Part shown: in pieces, positions 1 to 5,901 of the stretch
Position numbering within the stretch: position 1 is the first letter of the stretch
Layout: each line of letters starts with the position of its first letter
Assembly: GCA_945949375.1 (NCBI GenBank)
Contig: CAMFEN010000072.1
Span: 1 to 5,937, forward strand
DNA length: 5,937 nucleotides
Direction: 5' to 3'
Source of the DNA: an uncultured Bacteroidales bacterium
GTDB taxonomy: Bacteria; Bacteroidota; Bacteroidia; Bacteroidales; Paludibacteraceae
Translations under genes and position numbers: made by a program
Notes under the pieces: generated by a model
Seen by the model: only the letters and a program-made list of their open reading frames with translations
Databases searched by the model: none
What the model was told of the DNA's origin: nothing

Positions 1-855
1 ATACCATAGCGCGTTGAGCGACACCTCTTCACCTTTATCATTCACCCCGTACAACGCTTTCGGCACTATCGTGTAGCCGCAACGAATACCCGTGAAGCCC
101 GCCGTCTTGCTGAAACTCCGCACCTCTATCGCGCACTCCTTCGCGCCTGCTATCTCGTAGATACTGTGCGGCACATCGGGCGACTGAATAAACGCCTCGT
201 AGGCAGAGTCGAAGATAATCAGCGACCTGTTTGCACGCGCATAGTCCACCCACGCCTGCAACTGCGCCCTGTTCATCGCTATGCCCGTCGGGTTGTTGGG
301 CGAGCAGAGGTAGATGATGTCGGCTCTCTCCGCAGGAGGCACGGGGCAAAAGCCATTCTCTGCATTGCTGGGCAACATCAGAAGCCGCGACCATTGTCCG
401 GCTTCATCCTTCCACTCGCCGGCACGCCCTGCCATCACATTCGTATCCACATACGCGGGATAGACGGGGTCGGTTATCGCCACGCGGTTGTCCGTGCCGA
501 GGATATCGCTCAGGTTGCCGAGGTCGCTACCCGCACCATCCGACACAAACACCTCGTCGGCATTCATCTCAATACCGTTGCGCTGATAATCGAAGGCGGC
601 TATCTGCTCCCGCATCCACGCCGGACCTTGCTCCAAACCATACCCGTGAAAAGTGCGTTTGTCTGCCTGAGCCTCCACGGCGCGGTGCATGGCTTCTATC
701 ACGCAAGGTGCCAGCGGACCTGGCACATCGCCTATTCCCAAGCGGATAATATCTGCCTCGGGGTGCGACTGCTTGTAAGCCGCCGTGCGGTTCACAATCT
801 CCGTAAATAGATATCCTGCCCGCAGCAGACAAAAATTACTATTAACACGAACCAT
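1..855 (-). CDS. dapL: LL-diaminopimelate aminotransferase, N-terminal 285 residues (runs off left edge)
   Basis: PLP-dependent fold-type I aminotransferase that converts tetrahydrodipicolinate plus glutamate to LL-diaminopimelate in one step, replacing the DapD/DapC/DapE branch and feeding lysine and peptidoglycan synthesis in the cytoplasm. Seen: residues 35-45 read DIIRLGIGDVP; HGYG is at 70-73; DGAGS (phosphate-binding loop) at 106-110; CSPNNPTG at 184-191; FDSAYEAF at 215-222, with Asp216 and Tyr219 placed as PLP contacts; and RSFSKTAGFTG at 246-256, where Lys250 is the expected Schiff-base lysine. The family is about 410 residues long, so roughly 125 C-terminal residues lie outside the window. 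The ATG at 855 matches the usual family N-terminus (MxxVNxxF...GYLF). The gene is transcribed away from the helicase locus and has its own promoter. By eye it is richer in G+C than the helicase genes. No frameshift or stop is seen. Identification is strong from several family-specific motifs. Confidence 0.95.
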   Translation of the reverse strand, partial: MVRVNSNFCLLRAGYLFTEIVNRTAAYKQSHPEADIIRLGIGDVPGPLAPCVIEAMHRAVEAQADKRTFHGYGLEQGPAWMREQIAAFDYQRNGIEMNADEVFVSDGAGSDLGNLSDILGTDNRVAITDPVYPAYVDTNVMAGRAGEWKDEAGQWSRLLMLPSNAENGFCPVPPAERADIIYLCSPNNPTGIAMNRAQLQAWVDYARANRSLIIFDSAYEAFIQSPDVPHSIYEIAGAKECAIEVRSFSKTAGFTGIRCGYTIVPKALYGVNDKGEEVSLNALWY

Positions 856-878
856 CTTTGTACAATAAAAAAACGGCG

Positions 879-910
879 CAAAGGTACGATAATTTTTTTA
901 ATTATGCAAG
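879..910 (-). promoter_or_regulatory. Predicted Bacteroidota-type promoter of dapL
   Basis: On the minus strand the -7 box TACCTTTG (886 down to 879) matches TAnnTTTG fully, and CTTG (910 down to 907) stands 20 nt upstream as the -33 element. Transcription would start near 872, giving a leader of under 20 nt before the ATG at 855. The leader is A/T-rich without a Shine-Dalgarno site, as is normal in this phylum. Confidence 0.7.
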
Positions 911-924
911 CGTTTTGTACGTTT

Positions 925-1029
925 TTATGTAATTTCATGCACTTTGAGATAAGGAGCTATATGCTCTTCGTAATGCAAAATATATACCCCTCTCCCATAT
1001 TTGACAGTAAAACTACCCTTGACCAACAT
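925..1029 (-). other. Short orphan reading frame (34 codons), possible gene remnant
   Basis: Starting at ATG 1029 this frame reads MLVKGSFTVKYGRG and ends VHEIT at the TAA at 925-927. The frame is also open upstream, through VADDLFVG and back into the repeat array, so it could be the tail of a lost gene rather than a small gene. The composition (alternating hydrophobic and charged residues, Tyr, His) looks protein-like, but I recognise no family. No promoter of the local type precedes it. It ends about 15 nt before the -33 box of dapL. Coding status is doubtful. Confidence 0.2.
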
Positions 1030-1096
1030 CCCGACGAACAGGTCGTCAGCAACTGAGAAGAACAATAGTAAATCATAATTCGTAAATTGTAAATCC

Positions 1097-1413
1097 GGGT
1101 GCGCAGGCGTCCCCGCCTGCTTTACAACTGGGTACGCAGGCGTCCCCGCCTGCTTTCAAGGAGGTGCGGTCTCCATGCCGCACCATCGCTTGCCCGGGTA
1201 CGCAGGCGTCCCCGCCTGCTTTCAAGGGGTGCGGTCTCCATGCCGCACCATCGCTTGCCCGGGTACGCAGGCGTCCCCGCCTGCTAAGGGGGTACGGTCT
1301 CCATGCCGCACCATCGCTTGCCCGGGTGCGCAGGCGTCCCCGCCTGCTAAAGGAGGTGCGGTCTCCATGCCGCACCATAGATCTCCTCGGAGAAACCACT
1401 GGGTACGCAGGCG
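1097..1413. repeat. Composite tandem repeat of two alternating hairpin units (A and B)
   Basis: Unit A begins GGGTRCGCAGG and carries a perfect 7-bp inverted repeat, GCAGGCG-TCCC-CGCCTGC. Full copies of this hairpin lie at 1103-1120, 1136-1153, 1202-1219, 1267-1284 and 1330-1347; a sixth, decayed copy starts at 1401. Unit B carries arms GGTGCGG and CCGCACC around an 8-nt loop, at 1163-1184, 1228-1249, 1291-1312 (one arm mismatch) and 1355-1376. The A+B composite recurs every 63-66 bp. The distance from a B hairpin to the next A hairpin is constant (37 bp centre to centre), while the A-to-B linker varies (26-29 bp) and is where most sequence change occurs. The first A unit has no B partner. 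The array reads open in several frames on both strands only because the unit lacks stops; it is not a gene. This is not CRISPR: repeats and spacers are not separable. Function is unknown; a dispersed palindromic (REP/MITE-like) element amplified in place is the simplest reading. Confidence 0.9.
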
Positions 1414-1636
1414 TCTCGCTCGCGAACGGTTTGGCACAAATCGCCAACACCCTGCAACGAAAAAAATAACGAATAATTTACGCGCCCGAAATCGTAATAT
1501 ACTGCCGCCCTTTCACCCTCATACTTCTCTCAGTCTTCTCTCAGTGTTTACCGCATTCTGCCCAATACCTTACATACCCGCTATTTATTCCTATTAGCCA
1601 ACTTTTATCAACTATATTCCCCTCTTTTTGGAAATC
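1414..1636. other. Intergenic stretch with no recognisable gene
   Basis: I see no convincing coding frame, RNA gene or promoter here. The only structure is an exact tandem duplication of CTTCTCTCAGT at 1524-1545. Frames open on the plus strand are continuations of the repeat array's stop-free frames and lack protein-like composition. Confidence 0.5.
1524..1545. repeat. 11-bp tandem duplication
   Basis: CTTCTCTCAGT occurs twice head to tail with no mismatch. It is too short to assign a role; slippage or a small target-site scar are both possible. Confidence 0.8.
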
Positions 1637-1652
1637 TTCAGCAGCTGCTGAA
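1637..1652. repeat. Perfect 16-bp palindrome
   Basis: TTCAGCAG is followed directly by its reverse complement CTGCTGAA. With no loop this suits a dimeric DNA-binding protein site better than an RNA hairpin. It lies just before the decayed nuclease fragment and may belong to it. No function can be assigned. Confidence 0.7.
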
Positions 1653-1679
1653 AACTTCGATAATCTAATTATTCAGTGA

Positions 1680-1928
1680 CCTGCTGAGAAAAGTAATAGA
1701 CCAAATCATCCCGATGTTCAAGACGATTTTGAACTGCTGTTTAGCATTCCATGGTCGCACCATCAGAAAATTATTGACAAAGTACAAGGAGATAGCATGA
1801 AAGCAATGTTCTTTATCCGTAAAGTTTTGTGGAAACAGACTTCTCGTGTCAGTTTCTTCTGCTATTTTTGCCCGCACTTTCAACCATGCGCCAAAATCCT
1901 TATCACTTATAAAAGTTTAGAAAATTAA
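1680..1928 (+). pseudogene. Remnant of a DUF1016 / YhcG-type PDDEXK nuclease gene
   Basis: Between an in-frame TGA at 1677-1679 and TAA at 1926-1928 the frame reads FELLFSIPWSHHQKIIDKV and then MKAMFFIRKVL. Members of the DUF1016 N-terminal domain carry IPW(S/G)HH..IIDK followed by KALFF(V/I)RKTLENNWSR at this spacing. The match fades after RKVL (WKQTSRVSFF in place of ENNWSR), so the copy is disrupted there, and the remainder to the stop does not resemble the family. The roughly 100 residues that should precede it and the nuclease domain that should follow are absent, and there is no usable start at the right place. Intact relatives are about 330-380 residues and often sit beside restriction systems. 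I read this as a short, decayed fragment. The match rests on remembered family motifs and needs a search. Confidence 0.55.
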
Positions 1929-1934
1929 ACTTTT
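1911..1934 (+). other. A/T-rich hairpin just upstream of the helicase promoter
   Basis: AAAAGTTTA (1911-1919) and TAAACTTTT (1926-1934) form a perfect 9-bp inverted repeat with a 6-nt loop, followed by two more T residues. It ends 11 bp before the -33 element. It could be a weak intrinsic terminator for transcription entering from upstream, or a regulator's binding site. The low G+C stem makes a strong terminator unlikely. Confidence 0.45.
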
Positions 1935-1945
1935 TTGCCCCAAAA

Positions 1946-1977
1946 TTTGGTCATTTCCGCAAATTTGAGTATATTTG
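1946..1977 (+). promoter_or_regulatory. Predicted Bacteroidota-type promoter of the helicase operon
   Basis: TTTG at 1946-1949 and TATATTTG at 1970-1977 match the -33 and -7 consensus of the phylum, with a 20-nt gap, the same spacing as in the dapL promoter. Transcription would start near 1984, about 20 nt before ATG 2004. This also decides the helicase start: the frame is open back to a TTG at 1935, but that codon lies upstream of the promoter. Confidence 0.75.
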
Positions 1978-2003
1978 CGAGCGGATATGAAAAAACGAAC
2001 TAT

Positions 2004-3335
2004 ATGAACTTCACACTCTTCAACAATACGGATAAGCGAGTTGTGGACGATTTGAAAGTCCAACTTAAACAGGGCAGCAAATTGCAAATTGCAGCTGCCG
2101 GTTTCTCTATCTATGCCTTTGAAGCATTGCGTGAAGAGTTGAAGAATATAGACAGCCTTCAATTCCTATTCACTTCGCCTACCTTCACGACCGAGAAGAT
2201 TGCCAAAGAGAAACGCGAGTTTTACATTCCTAAACTAAATCGCGAGCGCAGTCTCTATGGTACGGACTTCGAGATACGTTTGCGCAACCAACTCTCACAG
2301 CGTGCCATTGCGCGTGAGTGTGCGGACTGGATTAGGGAAAAAGTGCATTTCAAGACTAACACGACCGAGCGCGAGATTATGGGGCAGATAATCGCCCAAG
2401 ACGCAGAAGATAAGGTAGTGTATTATCCCATTAACCAATTCACCACGGCGGAACTCGGTTGCGAGCAGGGAAACGCACTTTGCACGCAGATAACCAAAGT
2501 AGGGCAGCCGATGTCGCAAGCCTTTATCAGTGATTTCAACGGCTTGTGGAACGACCGTGAGAAGATGAAAGATGTTACCGAGCGCGTACTCGAAAGCATA
2601 GAAACGGTCTATAAGGAAAATCCGCCCGAGTTTATCTATTTCGTTACGCTCTACAACATCTTCCACGAGTTTTTGCAGGATATTTCCGAAGATGTGTTGC
2701 CCAACGAGGCGACCGGCTTCAAGTCCAGTAAGATTTGGCACAAACTCTATAACTTCCAAAAAGATGCTGCACTGGCTATCATCAATAAGTTGGAACGCTA
2801 CAACGGCTGCATACTTGCCGATAGCGTCGGTCTTGGTAAAACCTTCACCGCGCTTTCCGTCATCAAGTATTACGAAAACCGCAACAAGTCAGTCCTCGTG
2901 CTCTGTCCCAAGAAACTGCACGACAACTGGCAGACCTACCGCTCCAACTACAAGAACAACCCCATCGCCGAAGACCGACTGCGCTACGATGTGCTTTTCC
3001 ACTCCGATTTGAGCCGAGAAAAAGGTATGTCTAACGGCATCAATCTGGAATTTATCAACTGGGGAAACTACGACCTTGTCGTGATTGATGAGAGCCACAA
3101 CTTCCGCAATGGGGGAAAGATTACTACCGACGAGAACGACGAGAACCCGCGCGAGAACCGCTACCTGCGCTTGATGAACCAAAATCATTCGCGCAGGCGT
3201 GAAAACCAAAGTCCTCATGCTCTCTGCCACACCCGTCAACAACCGATTCAACGACCTCAAAAACCAACTCCAACTTGCATACGAAGGCAAGCAGGAGTTA
3301 ATCAACCCTCTGCTCAACACGCAACATACCATTGA
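2004..3335 (+). CDS. SNF2-type helicase, N-terminal part (frame broken at 3181-3184)
   Basis: First 393 residues of a large SNF2/DEAD-like helicase, then 50 out-of-frame residues to a stop. Residues 1-230 form an N-terminal region resembling a phospholipase-D-like fold at its start (KLQIAAAGFSIYAFEAL, 26-42) but without a convincing HxKxxxxD catalytic motif. The first RecA-like domain follows: YNFQKDAA at 249-256 (Q-motif-like), ADSVGLGKT at 272-280 (Walker A, Lys279), VLVLCPKKL at 297-305 (motif Ia) and VVIDESH at 359-365 (motif II, DESH). The next expected segment, IIRAGVKTKVLMLSATP, is present but in the +1 frame. Start ATG 2004 was chosen over an upstream TTG at 1935 because a good promoter lies between them. 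The leader is A-rich without a Shine-Dalgarno site. The gene heads an operon with the DUF4391 gene. On its own this part would lack motifs III-VI and could not be an active translocase. Family relatives of about 1080 residues are known to me as helicases of restriction-like loci. Confidence 0.85.
   Translation: MNFTLFNNTDKRVVDDLKVQLKQGSKLQIAAAGFSIYAFEALREELKNIDSLQFLFTSPTFTTEKIAKEKREFYIPKLNRERSLYGTDFEIRLRNQLSQRAIARECADWIREKVHFKTNTTEREIMGQIIAQDAEDKVVYYPINQFTTAELGCEQGNALCTQITKVGQPMSQAFISDFNGLWNDREKMKDVTERVLESIETVYKENPPEFIYFVTLYNIFHEFLQDISEDVLPNEATGFKSSKIWHKLYNFQKDAALAIINKLERYNGCILADSVGLGKTFTALSVIKYYENRNKSVLVLCPKKLHDNWQTYRSNYKNNPIAEDRLRYDVLFHSDLSREKGMSNGINLEFINWGNYDLVVIDESHNFRNGGKITTDENDENPRENRYLRLMNQNHSRRRENQSPHALCHTRQQPIQRPQKPTPTCIRRQAGVNQPSAQHATYH
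3181..3184 (+). other. Apparent one-base insertion (frameshift site) in the helicase gene
   Basis: The first frame reads ...RLMNQ up to CAA at 3180-3182 and then becomes nonsense; the second frame reads IIRAGVKTK from ATC at 3184. Relatives have LMNKVIRAGVKTK with no gap, so restoring continuity requires removing one A from the four-A run. The run is too short for typical phase-variable slippage. Confidence 0.85.
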
Positions 3336-5253
3336 GGATATTTTCCGTCAGGCACAGACCGTCTATAACCGCTGGTCAAAACTGCCTAACGAGGAGCGTA
3401 CCACGCAGCGGCTGCTCGATGAACTCGACTTCGACTTCTTCAACCTGCTGGACGCCGTTACCATAGCACGCTCACGCAAGCATATTGAGAAATACTACGA
3501 CACTGCCGACATCGGACGCTTCCCCGAACGCCTCAAACCTATTTCCAAACGCCCGCCGCTAACCGACCTCAACAATGCCATCAATTTCACCGACATCGCC
3601 GAGCAACTCAACGAACTCAACCTATCACTCTATGCGCCCTCCGCATACCTACACCCCAGCAAGTATGCTAAATACAAAATTGATGTAGAGGAGAGAGGCG
3701 GCGTGTCGCGAGCCGGACGAGAGAAAGGTATTCGACGGCTCATGGCTATCAACATGCTCAAACGCTTGGAGAGTTCCGTCAATTCCTTCCGGCTCACGCT
3801 GAATCGTATCAAAGAACAGATAGACAATACCATCAAAACGATAGAGGAGTTTGAGAAAACGGGCATACAAAAGTCCTTCGATTTCCAAGATTTTACCGAT
3901 GGTGGCTTCGATGGAGACGATAGCGAAGATGATGTGTTCGTAGGAGGTAAGAAAACGGCTATCGCACTGGCAGACATGGACTATCGCAGTTGGTGCAGAG
4001 ACTTACGCGCCGACCAAGAAATCTTCTCGCTACTGCTGGAAATGCTGCAAGACATCACGCCGGAACACGATAGCAAACTGCAAATGCTCCGGCAGAACCT
4101 GCAAGAGAAGTTCAGCCATCCCATCAACGGAGAAAATAAGAAGATTATCATCTTCACCGCTTTCTCCGATACCGCCCAATATCTCTACGAGCAGTTGGCG
4201 CAGCCTATCTTCGACCGAGCACATCTCTATTCCGCACTCATCACCGGCAATGGGGTCAAAACAAACCTCCCGAAAGTCGAAAGCGATTTCAACACCCTGC
4301 TAACCCTCTTCTCGCCTATCAGCAAAGAGCGCGATGTGCTTTTCAAAGATGAGAAACGCGAGATTGACATCCTCATCGCTACCGACTGTATCTCCGAGGG
4401 ACAGAACCTGCAAGACTGCGACTATCTTATCAACTACGATATCCACTGGAATCCCGTCCGTATCATTCAACGTTTCGGACGAATTGACCGTATTGGCTCA
4501 CGCAACAACGTTATCCAACTGGTCAATTACTGGCCCGATATAGAATTGGATAAGTATATCGAACTCAAAGGGCGCGTCGAGAGCCGTATGAAAGCCACCA
4601 TCCTCACCGCAACGGGAGACGACAACCTGCTTTCTGCCGAGGAGAAAGGAGACCTGCAATATCGCCGCGACCAACTCCAACGCTTGCAGGAAGAGGTAAT
4701 CGACTTGGAAGATATGGATACGGGTATCAACATCATGGACTTGGGCTTGAACGAGTTCCGACTTGACCTGCTCCAGTACATGAACGAGGGACACGATGTC
4801 GAGCACACCCCCTTTGGTATGAGTGCGGTGGTAAGCGGTAGCGAGCCGGACAGCAAAGGCGTTATCTATATCCTCAAAAATAGAAACAATGCCGTCAATA
4901 TCGGCAAGCAGAACCTGCTACATCCGTTCTACATGGTGCATATCAGCGACACCGGCGAGGTACTCTGCGACCACCTGCACCCCAAGCAACTGCTTGACCT
5001 CATGCGCCTCACTTGCAAAGGGAAAGCAGAGTACGATAAAGACCTCACCAAACTCTTTAATCGCGAGACACGCGACGGCAGGCGCATGGAGAAATACTCT
5101 GATTTGCTCGGAAAGGCTATCGCAAGTATCGTGGAGGTCAAGCAGCAGACCGACATCGAGAGCCTGTTCTCTTTCGGTGAAACGACAGCACTCGTGGGAG
5201 ATATACATGGATTAGACGATTTTGAACTCATTTGCTTCCTCGTTATCAGATGA
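3199..5253 (+). CDS. SNF2-type helicase, C-terminal part
   Basis: Continuation of the same helicase in the +1 frame; in the intact protein residue n here is residue n+398 (total about 1082). The frame is open back through the break, and the GTG at 3199 is really an internal valine codon, so independent initiation is not supported. Seen: LMLSATP at 6-12 (motif III), a long insert with an acidic stretch at 238-245 (FDGDDSEDD region), KKIIIFTAFSDT at 314-325 (motif IV), ILIATDCISEGQNLQ at 391-405 (motif V) and QRFGRIDRIGS at 424-434 (motif VI, Arg428 and Arg431 as the ATP-contacting arginines). A likely coiled coil covers 486-507. The C-terminus ends DDFELICFLVIR, a family-typical tail, so the 3' end is complete. 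Relatives act as ATP-driven DNA translocases. The stop codon overlaps the start of the DUF4391 gene (ATGA, 5250-5253), implying coupled translation and one operon. Function without its Walker A half would be lost. Confidence 0.85.
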   Translation: MKTKVLMLSATPVNNRFNDLKNQLQLAYEGKQELINPLLNTQHTIEDIFRQAQTVYNRWSKLPNEERTTQRLLDELDFDFFNLLDAVTIARSRKHIEKYYDTADIGRFPERLKPISKRPPLTDLNNAINFTDIAEQLNELNLSLYAPSAYLHPSKYAKYKIDVEERGGVSRAGREKGIRRLMAINMLKRLESSVNSFRLTLNRIKEQIDNTIKTIEEFEKTGIQKSFDFQDFTDGGFDGDDSEDDVFVGGKKTAIALADMDYRSWCRDLRADQEIFSLLLEMLQDITPEHDSKLQMLRQNLQEKFSHPINGENKKIIIFTAFSDTAQYLYEQLAQPIFDRAHLYSALITGNGVKTNLPKVESDFNTLLTLFSPISKERDVLFKDEKREIDILIATDCISEGQNLQDCDYLINYDIHWNPVRIIQRFGRIDRIGSRNNVIQLVNYWPDIELDKYIELKGRVESRMKATILTATGDDNLLSAEEKGDLQYRRDQLQRLQEEVIDLEDMDTGINIMDLGLNEFRLDLLQYMNEGHDVEHTPFGMSAVVSGSEPDSKGVIYILKNRNNAVNIGKQNLLHPFYMVHISDTGEVLCDHLHPKQLLDLMRLTCKGKAEYDKDLTKLFNRETRDGRRMEKYSDLLGKAIASIVEVKQQTDIESLFSFGETTALVGDIHGLDDFELICFLVIR

Positions 5254-5901
5254 TAGACAACCTGCTCAAATATCCTACATCCTGCATCGTTGGAAAAGTT
5301 ATTCCCAAGACAACCTTTGCACGCCATTTTGACAGTCAGAAGGTGCGCCGTGAAATGAAGCAACACTTTGCCGAGGATATAGACAGCATTGTTTGGCTCT
5401 ACAAAGTAGCTGAATCAACTTGTAACATTGAGCCGATAGATGATATGAAGGAGATACAAGTGTTCCTTGTTAATCTCAAGAACCGATACTGCCCGGATGA
5501 CTTAGTCAATTTTATTGACCAAAACATGCCGCAGTTCATTGTGTTTATTCTCAAATACGAGGACGAGTATCGCTTGCTTATCAATTACAAGCAATGGACG
5601 AGTTGCGAACACACGGCTTTCAATATCACTTCAACCTACCGAACCGATTTTCTGCCTTCGGCAGAGTTGAACTTGCCTATGCAAGGTAAAACTACCGCGC
5701 AAGTCTATGATAACTTTGTCGCAACTATTGCAGGCATCGACTTGGAACAACAAAACTCCTTACATGAAGTGGTGGAGAAAGAGCAGCAACGCAAGAAACT
5801 GCTGGCAGACATAGCGGCATTGGAGAAAGCTATCCGCAAAGAGCCGCAATACAATAGGCAGTTGGAGCTGAACCAACGCCTCAAACAATTACGCAAAGAA
5901 C
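5250..5901 (+). CDS. DUF4391 domain protein, 3' end cut by adapter
   Basis: The visible 217 residues resemble the DUF4391 family: an N-terminal MIDNLLKYPTS segment, the central motif QNMPQFIVFILKYEDEYRLLINYK (98-114 core), NLPMQGKTTAQVYDNF at 141-156, and a charged C-terminal coiled coil from about 172 to 217 rich in Leu, Lys, Glu and Gln. The family has no assigned enzyme activity that I know of; it is usually encoded between a SNF2 helicase and a type III-like methyltransferase, so a structural or specificity role in that complex is an inference. ATG 5250 was chosen because it gives ATGA overlap with the helicase stop; an upstream TTG at 5232 is inside the helicase gene and less likely. The true sequence ends at about 5901; residues read beyond (IGRASCRERV) are adapter. 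Family members are about 220-250 residues, so only a few to about 30 are missing. There is no signal peptide or membrane segment. Confidence 0.8.

Noticed and set aside
38..832. Long alternative frames on both strands over the dapL region
   Set aside because: They overlap the clear dapL frame, whose translation carries all family motifs; the alternatives are shadows, Arg/His-rich and without recognisable motifs.
1097..1413. CRISPR array
   Set aside because: The entire 63-66-bp unit is repeated, including the parts that would be spacers; there are no unique spacers and no cas genes.
1073..1597. Several overlapping open frames on both strands across the repeat array (peptides such as AGGDACVP and MVRHGDRT)
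   Set aside because: They arise because the repeat unit has no stop codons in several frames; the peptides are direct translations of the hairpins and have no protein-like organisation. Apparent GGAGG plus ATG pairs inside unit B are part of the hairpin, and Bacteroidota rarely rely on Shine-Dalgarno sites.
1863..1870. TATTTTTG as a promoter -7 box
   Set aside because: No TTG-type -33 element lies at the right distance, and a far better promoter is at 1946-1977.
1665..1883. 72-codon minus-strand frame
   Set aside because: It is antisense to the DUF1016-like fragment, which has recognisable motifs; it has no promoter and no family resemblance.
1935..2003. TTG at 1935 as start of the helicase
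   Set aside because: It lies upstream of the -33/-7 promoter elements, and the residues it adds are a translation of the promoter; ATG 2004 fits the family N-terminus.
3199..3201. GTG 3199 as an independent start for the second helicase part
   Set aside because: It corresponds to Val of the conserved RAGVKTK segment, so it is internal to one protein; there is no promoter or initiation signal before it.
2295..5896. Numerous minus-strand and alternative plus-strand frames within the helicase and DUF4391 genes
   Set aside because: All overlap well-supported coding sequence with conserved motifs and show no motifs of their own.
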